This document shows positions 5,225 through 13,677 of a DNA stretch of 47,429 bases, one piece after another; the first letter of the stretch is position 1; the number at the start of each line of letters is the position of its first letter. The DNA lies in NCBI GenBank assembly GCA_945904015.1, contig CAMDPK010000041.1, positions 1 to 47,429 of the forward strand, written 5' to 3'. The notes beneath the pieces were generated by a model. That model was not told the origin of the DNA, made no database searches, and saw only the letters and a list, made by a program, of their open reading frames with translations. This stretch comes from Candidatus Kuenenia stuttgartensis (GTDB taxonomy: Bacteria; Planctomycetota; Planctomycetia; Planctomycetales; Planctomycetaceae). The translations under genes were made by a program, and so were the position numbers.

Positions 5225-7774
5225 ATGACGAAGCTTCCTTTTTGCGTCTTGGTTCTGATCGCGTTGCTCGGATTAAGCAACGTCACGGCCAGCGCGGCTG
5301 AGCCAGCAGTCAGCTTGCCGATCGGCGAAGTCGATGGCCAACCGCTGTCGGCGAACGTCAAGCGGGTGATCGAAGCGCTGCAATTCCTCGGATCACCATT
5401 GCCGGCGGATGAAATCGAGACGCTTAACGCCGCGGGCAAAGAACGCGACGCGAAGCAAATTCAAAAATTGCTCGACTCGCGCGTGCTGTTGCTCGCGCAC
5501 ATCAATCCGGAGTCGCGAGTGAAGGTGCGGCGCGGTCCGGCCGCCGCCGAGTTGCAGCAATTCGGATTCACGCCGGTGCTCATCAAAGTGCTCAACGAGA
5601 GCACCGTCACGAAGCGAATGAAGCTGGTCAGCCCGCAAGGCGGAGCGGTCTATGCCGGAGCGAGTAAAGGCTCGCTCGGCCGTCAGCAGCAGACCGAATT
5701 AAACGAGAACGAAAATCTCAAACGGGATGTCGAACGATTCTTGTCCGTCGAAATGTTTGAGCAACCGCCGATGACCGATCGGCTCAGCGGCCTGGAAGTC
5801 GAGTACGCCATCGGGCTGATTCTCTCGACGGAAGCCGGCAAGCGTGAGGCGACGATCGGCATCGACCTCGAACAAGGCAACCAGGACATCGGTTTTCGTG
5901 GCGAAGTGCCGGTGCTGTTTCGCGTCGCGCCGGCGATTCCGGTGAAGCTGGAGATTCGAGACTTCGATGGCACTCCGACGACGGCCGCTTTGGTCGTGAA
6001 AGACCGCTTCGGCCGCATCTTCCCGCCGCAGCCGAAGCGACTCGCTCCAGATTTATTCTTTCAGCCGCAGGTCTATCGCGTCGACGGCGAGTCGCTGTTG
6101 CTTCCCCCCGGCGAGTTCACCGTGCAGTTCGCTCGCGGCCCAGAGTATTGGGTTCGGGAGAAGAACGTCGCAGTCTGTGGGGCAGATTTTCAACCTGCCC
6201 GTCCAAAGCCCGCTCCAGCCGGGCAGGTTGAAAACCTGCCCCACGGAGCTGCGCTAAAACTCGACCTCGAACGCTGGGTCAACACTCATGAGCACGGTTT
6301 CTTTTCCGGCGATCATCACATCCACGCGGCGGGGTGTGCTCACTACACGGTGCCGACCGAAGGAGTGACGCCGGAGGACATGTTCCGACAGGTCAAAGGC
6401 GAAGGATTGAACGTCGGCTGCGTGCTGACGTGGGGGCCGTGCTACAAGTTTCAACGACAGTTCTTTCAGCCTGCTCCACACAACCTCAGCGAGCCGCTCA
6501 CGCTGCTGAAGTACGATTTGGAGATTAGCGGCTTCGGGTCGCAGGCGCTGGGGCATGTCTGCCTGCTGAACCTGCGAGATCAGACCTATCCCGGTTCAGA
6601 CGGCACCGAGACAAAAGGCTGGCCGACCTGGACGACACCGGTGATGCGCTGGGCGAAAGCTCAGGGCGGCGTCACCGGCTACGCGCACTCGGCCAGCGGA
6701 TTGTGGATTGATCCTCCGAAGGCGGCGACGCGATTCCTCGCCAAGTGGGATGCCGACAAGAACGGCACGTTGTCCGCCGATGAAACGGCGAATGCTCTGA
6801 TGCTGGAGCCGTTCGACAAAATCGACACCGACGGTGATCGCAAGCTGACCGAACGCGAACTGACACTTTGCCATGATCGCGCGGCCGACCAACTGCCAAA
6901 TCTTGCGATCCCCGAAATGAATGGCGTTGGCGCGATGGAGTTGCCGGTCACGGTCGTCGAGGGCGTCTGCGATTTCATCAGCGCGATGGACACTCGGCGG
7001 ATTCAGGAGTGGAACACTTGGTATCACGTCCTCAACTGCGGTTTTCCGTTGAAGGCCAGCGGCGAGACCGACTTCCCCTGCATGAGCAGCCGCCGCGTCG
7101 GCCAAGGCCGCGTCTACGTCCAACTCGGAAAGGTCGAGAAGTTCGACTTCGCCTCGTGGTGCGACGGGATCGCTCGCGGTCGGTCGTATGTCTCGGACGG
7201 CTTCGCCCACGCGCTCGACTTCCGAGTCAACAACGCTCGCCCTGGCTTCGGCGATGTCGCGCTTTCGCAAGCCGGCGAGGTCACGATCACCGCGAAGGTT
7301 GCGTTTGCTCCGATCACACCAGAGACCGTCGCCCAAGGAGTCGTCGAGCCAGTCGGTGGCAAACGGCTCGTCGGCGACACCGTCGAACTGCACGGCCCAC
7401 GCTCCGACAAGTTGATCGAAGGGGGTGAGCGACTGGTTGAGATCGTCGTCAACGGCCGAGCGGTCGCGTCGCGCAAAGTCCCGGCCGACGGCAAGACCCA
7501 CGATCTCAAGTTTCAGATTCCAATCACGCAAAGCAGTTGGGTCGCGCTGCGTCACTTCCCACAACTGCACACGAACCCGGTCAACGTGCTCGTCGCCAGC
7601 AAACCCATCCGAGCTTCCCGCGAAAGTGCCCGCTGGTGCGAAGAGGTCATCGACCTGCTGTGGCGCAACCGCGAGCGAGTGATCGCCGAATCCGAACGGG
7701 ACGAAGCGCGGCGGACGTTCGAGAAAGCGAAGGCCGCGTACCGGGCAATTGCCGAGTCCGGCCGATTGCCGTGA
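5225..7774 (+). CDS. exported CehA/McbA-type metallohydrolase (PHP-like) with EF-hands
   Basis: This 849-residue protein has a signal peptide at about 1-24 (LVLIALLGLS...TASAAEP). The N-terminal 300 or so residues look like beta-sandwich or carbohydrate-binding material. A PHP-type metal site begins near residue 361 with FFSGDHHIHAAGC, and later parts include VLTWGPCYKF, GVTGYAHSASGLW and VEGVCDFISAMD. Two EF-hand loops sit inside the catalytic region: DADKNGTLSADE at about 509-520 and DTDGDRKLTERE at about 535-546, suggesting calcium binding. CehA/McbA relatives include carbaryl hydrolase, but the substrate here is unknown. Residues 318-340 are encoded by an in-frame copy of the GGCAGGTT repeat. 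The start is supported by GAGAGGTG upstream. It is flanked by DUF1080 genes. Confidence 0.85.
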   Translation: MTKLPFCVLVLIALLGLSNVTASAAEPAVSLPIGEVDGQPLSANVKRVIEALQFLGSPLPADEIETLNAAGKERDAKQIQKLLDSRVLLLAHINPESRVKVRRGPAAAELQQFGFTPVLIKVLNESTVTKRMKLVSPQGGAVYAGASKGSLGRQQQTELNENENLKRDVERFLSVEMFEQPPMTDRLSGLEVEYAIGLILSTEAGKREATIGIDLEQGNQDIGFRGEVPVLFRVAPAIPVKLEIRDFDGTPTTAALVVKDRFGRIFPPQPKRLAPDLFFQPQVYRVDGESLLLPPGEFTVQFARGPEYWVREKNVAVCGADFQPARPKPAPAGQVENLPHGAALKLDLERWVNTHEHGFFSGDHHIHAAGCAHYTVPTEGVTPEDMFRQVKGEGLNVGCVLTWGPCYKFQRQFFQPAPHNLSEPLTLLKYDLEISGFGSQALGHVCLLNLRDQTYPGSDGTETKGWPTWTTPVMRWAKAQGGVTGYAHSASGLWIDPPKAATRFLAKWDADKNGTLSADETANALMLEPFDKIDTDGDRKLTERELTLCHDRAADQLPNLAIPEMNGVGAMELPVTVVEGVCDFISAMDTRRIQEWNTWYHVLNCGFPLKASGETDFPCMSSRRVGQGRVYVQLGKVEKFDFASWCDGIARGRSYVSDGFAHALDFRVNNARPGFGDVALSQAGEVTITAKVAFAPITPETVAQGVVEPVGGKRLVGDTVELHGPRSDKLIEGGERLVEIVVNGRAVASRKVPADGKTHDLKFQIPITQSSWVALRHFPQLHTNPVNVLVASKPIRASRESARWCEEVIDLLWRNRERVIAESERDEARRTFEKAKAAYRAIAESGRLP
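6177..6244. repeat. GGCAGGTT palindromic repeat, copy 2, inside a coding sequence
   Basis: This is a full two-arm copy: 6177-6200 and 6221-6244 are complementary apart from one base, separated by 20 bases. It lies wholly inside the CehA-like gene, in frame and without stops, adding a Pro/Ala/Gly-rich stretch (around residues 318-340, DFQPARPKPAPAGQVENLP) before the PHP domain. Confidence 0.9.
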
Positions 7775-7846
7775 GCCGATGGCCGACAGCCGTGATACCG
7801 TTTTTCAGGATTCCTAAAAACGGTATCACGGCTGTCGGCATTCGGC
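7775..7846. repeat. 31-bp-arm palindrome between convergent genes
   Basis: The arms at 7775-7805 and 7816-7846 match at 29 of 31 positions, including 24 consecutive ones (7782-7805 with 7816-7839), around a 10-base loop. The inner ends are TTTTT and AAAAA, so neither strand has a T-run outside the stem as in a classic terminator. It begins immediately after the TGA of the CehA-like gene and ends 28 bases from the stop of the convergent DUF1080 gene. Confidence 0.85.
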
Positions 7847-7874
7847 GATCTGTTTTCGGCCGGCCATGAGACGC

Positions 7875-8660
7875 TTACAGCCGCTTGACTTTGATGTTCT
7901 TCCAGCGGCATTTGGCTCCGTTGGGCCAGCCTTTGCCGCCGTGGACTTGGACAGTGATTGAGCCGGCCGGGCCGAGCGTCTCAGCGACCTTCGCCGCGTC
8001 GTAGCCTTTGCCGTCGAATTTCTTGCCGTCGAAGTCGTTGACCTTCAGGCCGTTGATCCAGGTCGTGATCTGCGGAGGATTGCCGACGACACGCACCTTA
8101 GCGGTGTTCCAGTCGTTGACCTTCCAGGCCTTGAGCCATTCGTCACTGGTGCAGGTCGGCGTCGCGGTCGGTGCGGGGTCAGTCGGCTTGGCGAACAGTT
8201 TTAACAGCTTGCCGTCTTTCTCTTCGCCGAAGATGTCGTATGGGCGCGTGTTGAAGCCGCCGGTCCCTTCGCCGTAGATGTGGCCGACGTTCCCTCGGTC
8301 GTGGTAGTCCACCATCATTTGGAAGCATTGGCCTTTGTCGTTGGACCGCACGAACAGGCCGGAGCAGACGCCCCAGTCGGGCTTCATGTCGATCAGCAAC
8401 TCGAAGTCTTTGAACTTCTCGTCGGTCAACAGGATGCCGCCGTTGCCGCTGCCGGGCGGGTCTTGCTCGCCGGAGATGGCTCCGTCTTCGACGATCCAGC
8501 TTCCGCCGGTGCCGTGGCCGATTCGTTCGGGGTTCTTGTGCCAACCGGCCAGCGTCTTGCCGTCAAAGATCGGTTTGAAATCATCGTCAGCCGCGCGGAG
8601 CGACGTGGCCGCAGCAACAAGGAACAGCAAGGCAGCGCATGGCACAATGAAACGTCGCAT
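7875..8660 (-). CDS. secreted DUF1080 protein (second copy)
   Basis: This 261-residue protein has a Sec signal (MRRFIVPCAALLFLVAAATSLRA) and a DUF1080 domain: FKPIFDGKTLAGWHKN, GGSWIVEDGAISGEQDP, FKDFELLIDMKPDWGVCSGLFVR, DWNTAKVRVVG, ITTWINGLKVNDF and SITVQVHGG...CRWKNIKVKRL. It is longer than the copy at 4438 because of an insertion around residues 120-170. It is convergent with the CehA-like gene. The family is linked to breakdown of 3-keto sugars and is greatly expanded in planctomycetes; the substrate cannot be told. A GGAGA precedes the ATG. It follows the EF-G-like gene by 69 bases, a spacer rich in repeated TTCGAAxTTCGAG-like stretches. Confidence 0.92.
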   Translation of the reverse strand: MRRFIVPCAALLFLVAAATSLRAADDDFKPIFDGKTLAGWHKNPERIGHGTGGSWIVEDGAISGEQDPPGSGNGGILLTDEKFKDFELLIDMKPDWGVCSGLFVRSNDKGQCFQMMVDYHDRGNVGHIYGEGTGGFNTRPYDIFGEEKDGKLLKLFAKPTDPAPTATPTCTSDEWLKAWKVNDWNTAKVRVVGNPPQITTWINGLKVNDFDGKKFDGKGYDAAKVAETLGPAGSITVQVHGGKGWPNGAKCRWKNIKVKRL

Positions 8661-8729
8661 GAGTGAATTCTCCGAGTTGATGAACTTCCGTACTTCGAGT
8701 TTCGGATTTCGAACTTCGAGTTTTCCGTC

Positions 8730-10841
8730 TTACTCTTCTTCTTCGTGGACTTTGGCCCCTGCGACGATCTTCTGCTGTTCGTTGCCGGGGACGACTTCGT
8801 AGTGGCTCGTCTCGAAAGTGTACGAGCCTTGGCCACCAGTGATGCTCGACAGCGATCGAGCGTAGGTCTGAATTTCGGCCAGCGGCACCGAGGCTTTCAC
8901 GATCGTGAAGTTGCCGGGGAGCGTGTCCAATCCCTCCATGCGACCGCGGCGCGTGTTGAGGTCGCTGGTGATGTCGCCGAGCTTCTCGCCGGGGACCATG
9001 ATCTCGGCCTTCACGATTGGTTCGAGAAGCACCGGTTTCGCTTTGGCGAAGACCTCTTTGAAGCATTGCCGGCCGGCGGTCTTGAACGCGGTTTCGTTGC
9101 TGTCCACCGGATGGTCCTTGCCGAAGAACAGCGCGCACCAGCAGTCTTGAACTTGGTAGCCGGCGAGCACACCTTTCTCCATCCGATCTTTGACTCCCTT
9201 CTCGACGGCAGGTATGAAATTGTTCGGCACACTGCCGCCGCTGACGCAATCGAGGAACGCGTAATTCAGCACCGGGTCGTAGTGGAACGAGCGCAGACTC
9301 TCGAAGCGTTCTTTGATGAAGTATTCCTCCGGCACGATGCCTTGCGGCAGCGGTCCGATGCGCATGTGGACCTCGGCGAATTGGCCAGAGCCGCCCGATT
9401 GTTTCTTGTGGCGGTACATCCCCTCGGCGTTCATGTTGCAGGTTTCGCGATACGGGATGCGCGGCATGGCGGTGACGACATCGACCTTGTCCCGCTTGTG
9501 GAGTCGATGCACGATCGCTTGCAGGTGTAGTTCGCTCATCCCTTGGATAACCATCTCGTGAGTCTGGGCTTCGCGCGTGACGTGAAAGGTTTGGTCCTCC
9601 TCTTCGATCTTGTGCAGAGCCACGGAGATTTTTTGCTGATCGGCGGCGGTCTTCGGCGTGACGGCAAGGCCGACCATCGGGCGCGGGAATTTGAGCTCCG
9701 GCAGATCGAGATGCACGCCCTGAGCCGACAGCGTGTCGCCGACATGCAGATCATCGATCTTCACGACAGCGATGATGTCACCCGATGTCGCCGTGTCGAC
9801 ATTCTCATGCTTCGAGCCTTGCATCTCCAACATCTGACCGATCTTGATCGGCTTGTTGCTGCGATGATTGTGCAGCGTCACGTCCTTGCCAATGTGCCCG
9901 GCGTAGACTCGCAAGTACGCCATCTTGCCGACGAACGAGTCAATGCGGACCTTGAAGACCTCGGCCACGAACGGATCGTCCGGATTCGGGTTAATGACGA
10001 TGTCCTCGCCCTTCTCGCTTTTGGCCGGACGGTCTTCGTCCAACGGCGACGGAGCGTAATCGGCCAGCGCGTCGCACAGCTCTTGCACGCCGACATCGGA
10101 CTTCGCCGACGTGAACATGATCGGGATCAGCGTGCCGTGGCCAATCGCCTTGCCGATGAGATGGATGATTTCCTCTTCGGAGACATCTTCGCCCAAGAGA
10201 AAGCGTTCCATCAGCGCCTCGTCCGCCTCGACGATCGCGTCCATCAACGCCTGATGGTAGTCCTTGGGATTGAGCGGCAGTCCGGCCGGGACTTCGCCTT
10301 TGATTTGCAGCGCGCTGTGGACTGCGGTGAACTTCGCACCGGTTCCGTTCGGGACGTTGATCGGAACGCACGAGGTGCCCCAATGATCGCGGATGCTTGC
10401 CACCAGCTTGGGGATATCGACGTTGTCGCCATCGACGCGGTTGACCACGATCATTCGAGCGAGATGCTCGTCGGTCGCCAGTTGGAAACAGCGGCGAGCA
10501 TTCACTTCCAATCCCGCGTTCGCATTCAGCACAACGACGGCGGTCTCGACGGCTCGCAACGCGCCGCAGACTTGGCCGATGAAATCGGGGTAGCCGGGGC
10601 AGTCGATCAGGTTGACGCGATGGTCGGCGTGCTCGTAGCGGCAGACATGCGAGAAGAGCGACTGCTTCTTTTCCTTCTCGTCGTCGTCGGTGTCGAGCAG
10701 GCTCGTGCCGTCGTCGACCGAACCGGCTCGCGTGCCGACTCCCGACTTGAACAGCAGCAAGTCGGCCAACGTGGTTTTTCCCGAATGCCCGTGCCCGACG
10801 AAAGCGACGTTCCTGATCTCATCGACCTTGTGCTTCGACAT
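8730..10841 (-). CDS. EF-G-like translational GTPase (EF-G2/FusA2 type paralogue)
   Basis: This 703-residue protein has the five-domain EF-G layout. G1 is GHGHSGKTTL (residues 16-25), G3 is DCPGYPDF in place of the usual DTPGHVDF, and G4 is NRVD in place of NKMD. The switch I region reads DEKEKKQSLFS where true EF-G has QERGITI, so the invariant RGIT threonine is missing. Domain IV is present (SGGSVPNNFIPAVEKGVKDRM). These changes place it with the EF-G-like paralogues (FusA2/EF-G2), whose role in translation or ribosome rescue is not settled, rather than with the essential FusA. The C-terminus is acidic (HEEEE). A GAGGGAG site lies before the ATG. It is unlinked to rpsL/rpsG/tuf, consistent with a paralogue. 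Confidence 0.88.
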   Translation of the reverse strand: MSKHKVDEIRNVAFVGHGHSGKTTLADLLLFKSGVGTRAGSVDDGTSLLDTDDDEKEKKQSLFSHVCRYEHADHRVNLIDCPGYPDFIGQVCGALRAVETAVVVLNANAGLEVNARRCFQLATDEHLARMIVVNRVDGDNVDIPKLVASIRDHWGTSCVPINVPNGTGAKFTAVHSALQIKGEVPAGLPLNPKDYHQALMDAIVEADEALMERFLLGEDVSEEEIIHLIGKAIGHGTLIPIMFTSAKSDVGVQELCDALADYAPSPLDEDRPAKSEKGEDIVINPNPDDPFVAEVFKVRIDSFVGKMAYLRVYAGHIGKDVTLHNHRSNKPIKIGQMLEMQGSKHENVDTATSGDIIAVVKIDDLHVGDTLSAQGVHLDLPELKFPRPMVGLAVTPKTAADQQKISVALHKIEEEDQTFHVTREAQTHEMVIQGMSELHLQAIVHRLHKRDKVDVVTAMPRIPYRETCNMNAEGMYRHKKQSGGSGQFAEVHMRIGPLPQGIVPEEYFIKERFESLRSFHYDPVLNYAFLDCVSGGSVPNNFIPAVEKGVKDRMEKGVLAGYQVQDCWCALFFGKDHPVDSNETAFKTAGRQCFKEVFAKAKPVLLEPIVKAEIMVPGEKLGDITSDLNTRRGRMEGLDTLPGNFTIVKASVPLAEIQTYARSLSSITGGQGSYTFETSHYEVVPGNEQQKIVAGAKVHEEEE

Positions 10842-11021
10842 TCTCGGCTCCCTCAGTGATGTGCGTCACGGAGCCGACCGATCGAGCGCGAAATGAGGCG
10901 ATCAAAGACTGCCACGTTCGCGAAAGAAGTACACGCACGACCGGTCAGCCAAACCTCCGCCTCCGACGGGCGGAACGAGGCGACATGGTATCCGGCGGCG
11001 CGGGAGTGGCAACAATGGTGG

Positions 11022-11040
11022 CCGACACGTCTCGTGTCGG
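11022..11040. repeat. short palindrome CCGACACG/CGTGTCGG
   Basis: The element ccgacacg-tct-cgtgtcgg is a perfect 8-bp stem with a 3-base loop. It lies in the 288-base gap between the EF-G-like gene (start 10841) and the STAS gene (stop 11130). The rest of this gap holds a terminator at 11064-11100 and no gene that I can support. Confidence 0.5.
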
Positions 11041-11063
11041 TCGGTTGCGAGACGTATCCGCCA

Positions 11064-11100
11064 CAAAAAGAAAATCCCTCGGAGCGGTTTGCTCCGAGGG
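11064..11100 (-). terminator. Rho-independent terminator of the STAS gene
   Basis: On the minus strand the stem CCCTCGGAGC-aaacc-GCTCCGAGGG is followed by ATTTTCTTTTTGTGG, a perfect 10-bp hairpin with a T-rich tail. It begins 30 bases after the stop codon at 11130 and is the clearest classical terminator in the window. Confidence 0.88.
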
Positions 11101-11129
11101 TTTCGAAATCTCAATTTCAATCCGAGCGG

Positions 11130-11651
11130 TCAGTCGTCGATGGCGGACTCTATCTCATCGTCCTCTTCGCCGTCTCCAACCAGCGCGAATGCCAACTCCG
11201 CTTTGTCGTCGTCATTCGCCTGAGAGAAAGGGCTGACTTCCACCTCGTCATCGTCCTCGATTCCAATCGGAGCCGTCGTCGCCCACGGTGGGGTCGATCC
11301 CGCCAGATACGGCTGCTTAGGATCGGCGAGCATCAGGAAGCACCCTTTGGCAACCGGCTGCATGAACTGTTGGAACCACAGCATCCGCTGGACATGCGGC
11401 TGCGGGTTGAATAGCTGCACGCGAATGCCCTTTTCCCGCCAGTCGAACAGCAGGCCGAAGAAGCCGCTGGGGATGTACTTCACAAACTCCATGTTGACGC
11501 CGATGGAGTGATTCCGTTGCCGGTCGATGAGCAGCGTCAACGTTTCGCGGAGCAGGGCGAGGTCGGCACCGTCCCAAATCTCCATCGTGCCCAGGTCGAT
11601 GACCTTGGCTCCGTTCCACTCATGAAAGTGCAGTCGATTACGCTTGGCCAT
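11130..11651 (-). CDS. STAS-domain (anti-sigma factor antagonist-like) protein
   Basis: This 173-residue protein's first 110 residues follow a STAS layout: strand KVIDLGTMEIWDG, helix ADLALLRETLTLLIDR, strand SIGVNMEFVKYIPSGFFGLLFDW, then IRVQLFNPQPHVQRMLWF and the helix-strand around GCFLML. The tail from about 120 is acidic and low-complexity (IEDDDEVEVSPF, DGEEDDEIESAIDD). STAS proteins of this kind bind anti-sigma ATPases or act in partner-switching. The classical phosphorylated Ser is replaced by a YIPSGFFG context, where Ser is a possible site. The start at ATG 11651 was chosen over a much longer upstream frame that is out of character. A partner ATPase domain is encoded at 16563-17495, but the two are not adjacent. 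Confidence 0.7.
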   Translation of the reverse strand: MAKRNRLHFHEWNGAKVIDLGTMEIWDGADLALLRETLTLLIDRQRNHSIGVNMEFVKYIPSGFFGLLFDWREKGIRVQLFNPQPHVQRMLWFQQFMQPVAKGCFLMLADPKQPYLAGSTPPWATTAPIGIEDDDEVEVSPFSQANDDDKAELAFALVGDGEEDDEIESAIDD

Positions 11652-12032
11652 GGGAGTGTTCTCTTGGGGTTCGTCGCGGGAGGGCCGGTCGAAACATAGG
11701 TCGCAAATGCGCGACAGAGACAATCGCAATGATTGGGCCAGTCGCCAAAACTTTTTCGAGACGAGCGCAAACTCAAACATTCCCGCGAGAAATGGCCACT
11801 GCGAGAATCCCGCGAACGTCAACAATTCGTCGGTTGTGTTGTTTTGCAACACCGCACAATCGGACGGATGTTGCGTTCTGAGGACATCGTTGCTGTCGGA
11901 AGGCAACGTGGCCGGTGGTCTGTCAGCCCGCTTGAATTCGACTCGGCCGAGCATCATGCTCTCGCCCGCACTGTCCGTTTCACGGCAGTCCGGCTCATCC
12001 CGTTTCGACCGCCCTCGCCTTGAAAGGGAACC
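11652..12032. other. divergent intergenic region without genes
   Basis: This 381-base gap separates the divergent STAS and peptide-transporter genes, so it must hold promoters for both. I could not place convincing -35/-10 boxes. An AAAGGG ribosome site lies just before the transporter ATG. A weak dyad, GTTGTTTTGCAAC, occurs near 11835-11850. Frames crossing the gap look like noise. Confidence 0.5.
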
Positions 12033-13613
12033 ATGTCCGACGAACGGAGTCCGTCCGCCGCCTCTGCGAAAACGTGGTTTGGTCATCCGCTAGGTTTGTT
12101 CGTGCTCTTCGGCGTGGAGATGTGGGAGCGATTCAGCTTCTACGGCATGCGAGCCATCCTGGGGCTGTATTTGAAATGCGCCGTGGAAGGCATGGCGAAT
12201 CCGCCGCCGGGTGCGGTTGAAGGGTTCAACCCGGGACGCGGATGGCCGAAGGAAGAAGCCTCGAACCTCATGGGCTGGTACGGCGGCATGGCCTACTTGC
12301 TGCCGATCCTGGGAGGTTTGATCGCTGACAAACTGATCGGGACGCATCGCTCGATGGTGGTCGGCGGACTCCTCATCGCGCTGGGGCACATTGTGCTCGC
12401 GATCTCCGGTATGGGCGAGATGGCGATGAATGCGGCGGGGCTGGACCTGTTCATCTTCGGCCTCGCGTTGATCGTCGTCGGCACCGGGCACTTCAAGCCG
12501 AGCGTGTCGGTAATGGTCAGCCAGCTTTATCCAGATGGAGATCCGAGACGTGAAGGGGCCTTCGGCATCTTTTACATGGGGATCAACGTCGGTGCCTTTT
12601 TGGGAACCACGGCCTGCGCGTATTTGGGCGAGCAAGTTGGCTGGCACTACGGCTTCGGCGCGGCCGCGGCCGGCATGTTGGCGGGGTTGGCGATGTATGT
12701 GACCGTGCGTCCGCGATATCTCGAAGGGATCGGATTGCCTCGCGACGGCAAAGGGGCGTCCGCTCCGGTCTTCTTGCTGACGGGGATTGGCATCGCGGCG
12801 GTGGTCGCGGTGTTCTTCCACCTCGGATTGCTGAAGCGAATTGACCAAACGCTGAGCCAACCGTGGCTCGTGTGGGTGTTGCTGTTTGGCGGCATCGCCT
12901 GGGCGGTGTTCTTCACAGCGACGCAAGAGGTCGAGGATCGCGGCCCGGTCGCCGCAATCTTCATCTACATGGTCTTCAACACGTTCTTCTGGCTGGCGTT
13001 CGAGCAGGCCGCGACCAGCATCAACTTCTTCACGGATGAGAAAACCGATCGAATGCTCGGCACGTTCTTGGTGCCAACCGGTTGGTTCCAGGACATCAAT
13101 CCTTTTGGAATCGTGCTACTCGCTCCGATTTTCGGAGCGTTGTGGACGATGCTCGAACGACAGCGACGCAATCCGAGTCAGCCAGTCAAAATCGGGCTGG
13201 GCCTGATTTGGTTGGGATTGGGTTACATCTTCACGGTGTGGGCCGGACTGCAAGCCAAAGACGGAGCCAAAGCCGCCATGTGGTTGATCGCCGCGACCTA
13301 CATGCTGCACACCATCGGTGAGATTTTCCTGTCGCCGACGGGACTGGCCTTCGTCACCAAGACCGCTCCCAAAAGGCACGTCACATTGCTGATGGGCATT
13401 TGGTTCCTCAGCAGCTTCATGGCCTATGTGATCGGCGGAAAACTCGCGGGCCTGACCGATCGCATCGAAAAGGGAGAGATCAAACTCCCCTGGAGTTTTG
13501 GCGGCCAGGCCGACTTCTTTTTCCTGTTCGTGGCTACGTCCTTCGGAGCCGGCGCGTTGATCCTGATCTTGTCACCGTGGCTGAAGAAACTGACTGCCGG
13601 GCGAGATTCGTAG
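12033..13613 (+). CDS. POT/PTR-family proton-dependent oligopeptide transporter
   Basis: This 526-residue membrane protein of the major facilitator superfamily takes up di- and tripeptides with protons. The first helix carries the family motif EMWERFSFYGMRAIL (the ExxERFxxYG proton-coupling signature). GGLIADKLIG follows helix 2, and GTGHFKPSVSVMVSQLY matches the second POT signature, with His in place of the more usual Phe/Asn. About 13-14 hydrophobic segments are visible, and the cytoplasmic middle loop is short. Start: GAAAGGGAACC-ATG, a good site. It stands alone and is followed directly by a GGCAGGTT palindrome. The substrate (peptides, possibly nitrate or other) is inferred only from family. 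Confidence 0.93.
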   Translation: MSDERSPSAASAKTWFGHPLGLFVLFGVEMWERFSFYGMRAILGLYLKCAVEGMANPPPGAVEGFNPGRGWPKEEASNLMGWYGGMAYLLPILGGLIADKLIGTHRSMVVGGLLIALGHIVLAISGMGEMAMNAAGLDLFIFGLALIVVGTGHFKPSVSVMVSQLYPDGDPRREGAFGIFYMGINVGAFLGTTACAYLGEQVGWHYGFGAAAAGMLAGLAMYVTVRPRYLEGIGLPRDGKGASAPVFLLTGIGIAAVVAVFFHLGLLKRIDQTLSQPWLVWVLLFGGIAWAVFFTATQEVEDRGPVAAIFIYMVFNTFFWLAFEQAATSINFFTDEKTDRMLGTFLVPTGWFQDINPFGIVLLAPIFGALWTMLERQRRNPSQPVKIGLGLIWLGLGYIFTVWAGLQAKDGAKAAMWLIAATYMLHTIGEIFLSPTGLAFVTKTAPKRHVTLLMGIWFLSSFMAYVIGGKLAGLTDRIEKGEIKLPWSFGGQADFFFLFVATSFGAGALILILSPWLKKLTAGRDS

Positions 13614-13619
13614 TTCGTC

Positions 13620-13676
13620 GTGGGGCAGATTTTCAACCTGCCCTGGTTGGACAGGCAGGTTGAAAACCTGCCCCAC
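13620..13676. repeat. GGCAGGTT palindromic repeat, copy 3
   Basis: Two near-perfect complementary arms, each about 23 bases and starting or ending in GTGGGGCAG/CTGCCCCAC, flank a short loop (tggttgga). It starts seven bases after the transporter TAG and ends two bases before the stop of the convergent alcohol dehydrogenase gene, filling the gap almost exactly. It probably doubles as a bidirectional terminator. Confidence 0.9.
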
Positions 13677-13677
13677 G

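Noticed and set aside
9543..10859. 438-codon open frame antisense to the EF-G-like gene
   Set aside because: It lies wholly inside a conserved GTPase on the other strand and has His/Arg/Asp-heavy antisense composition.
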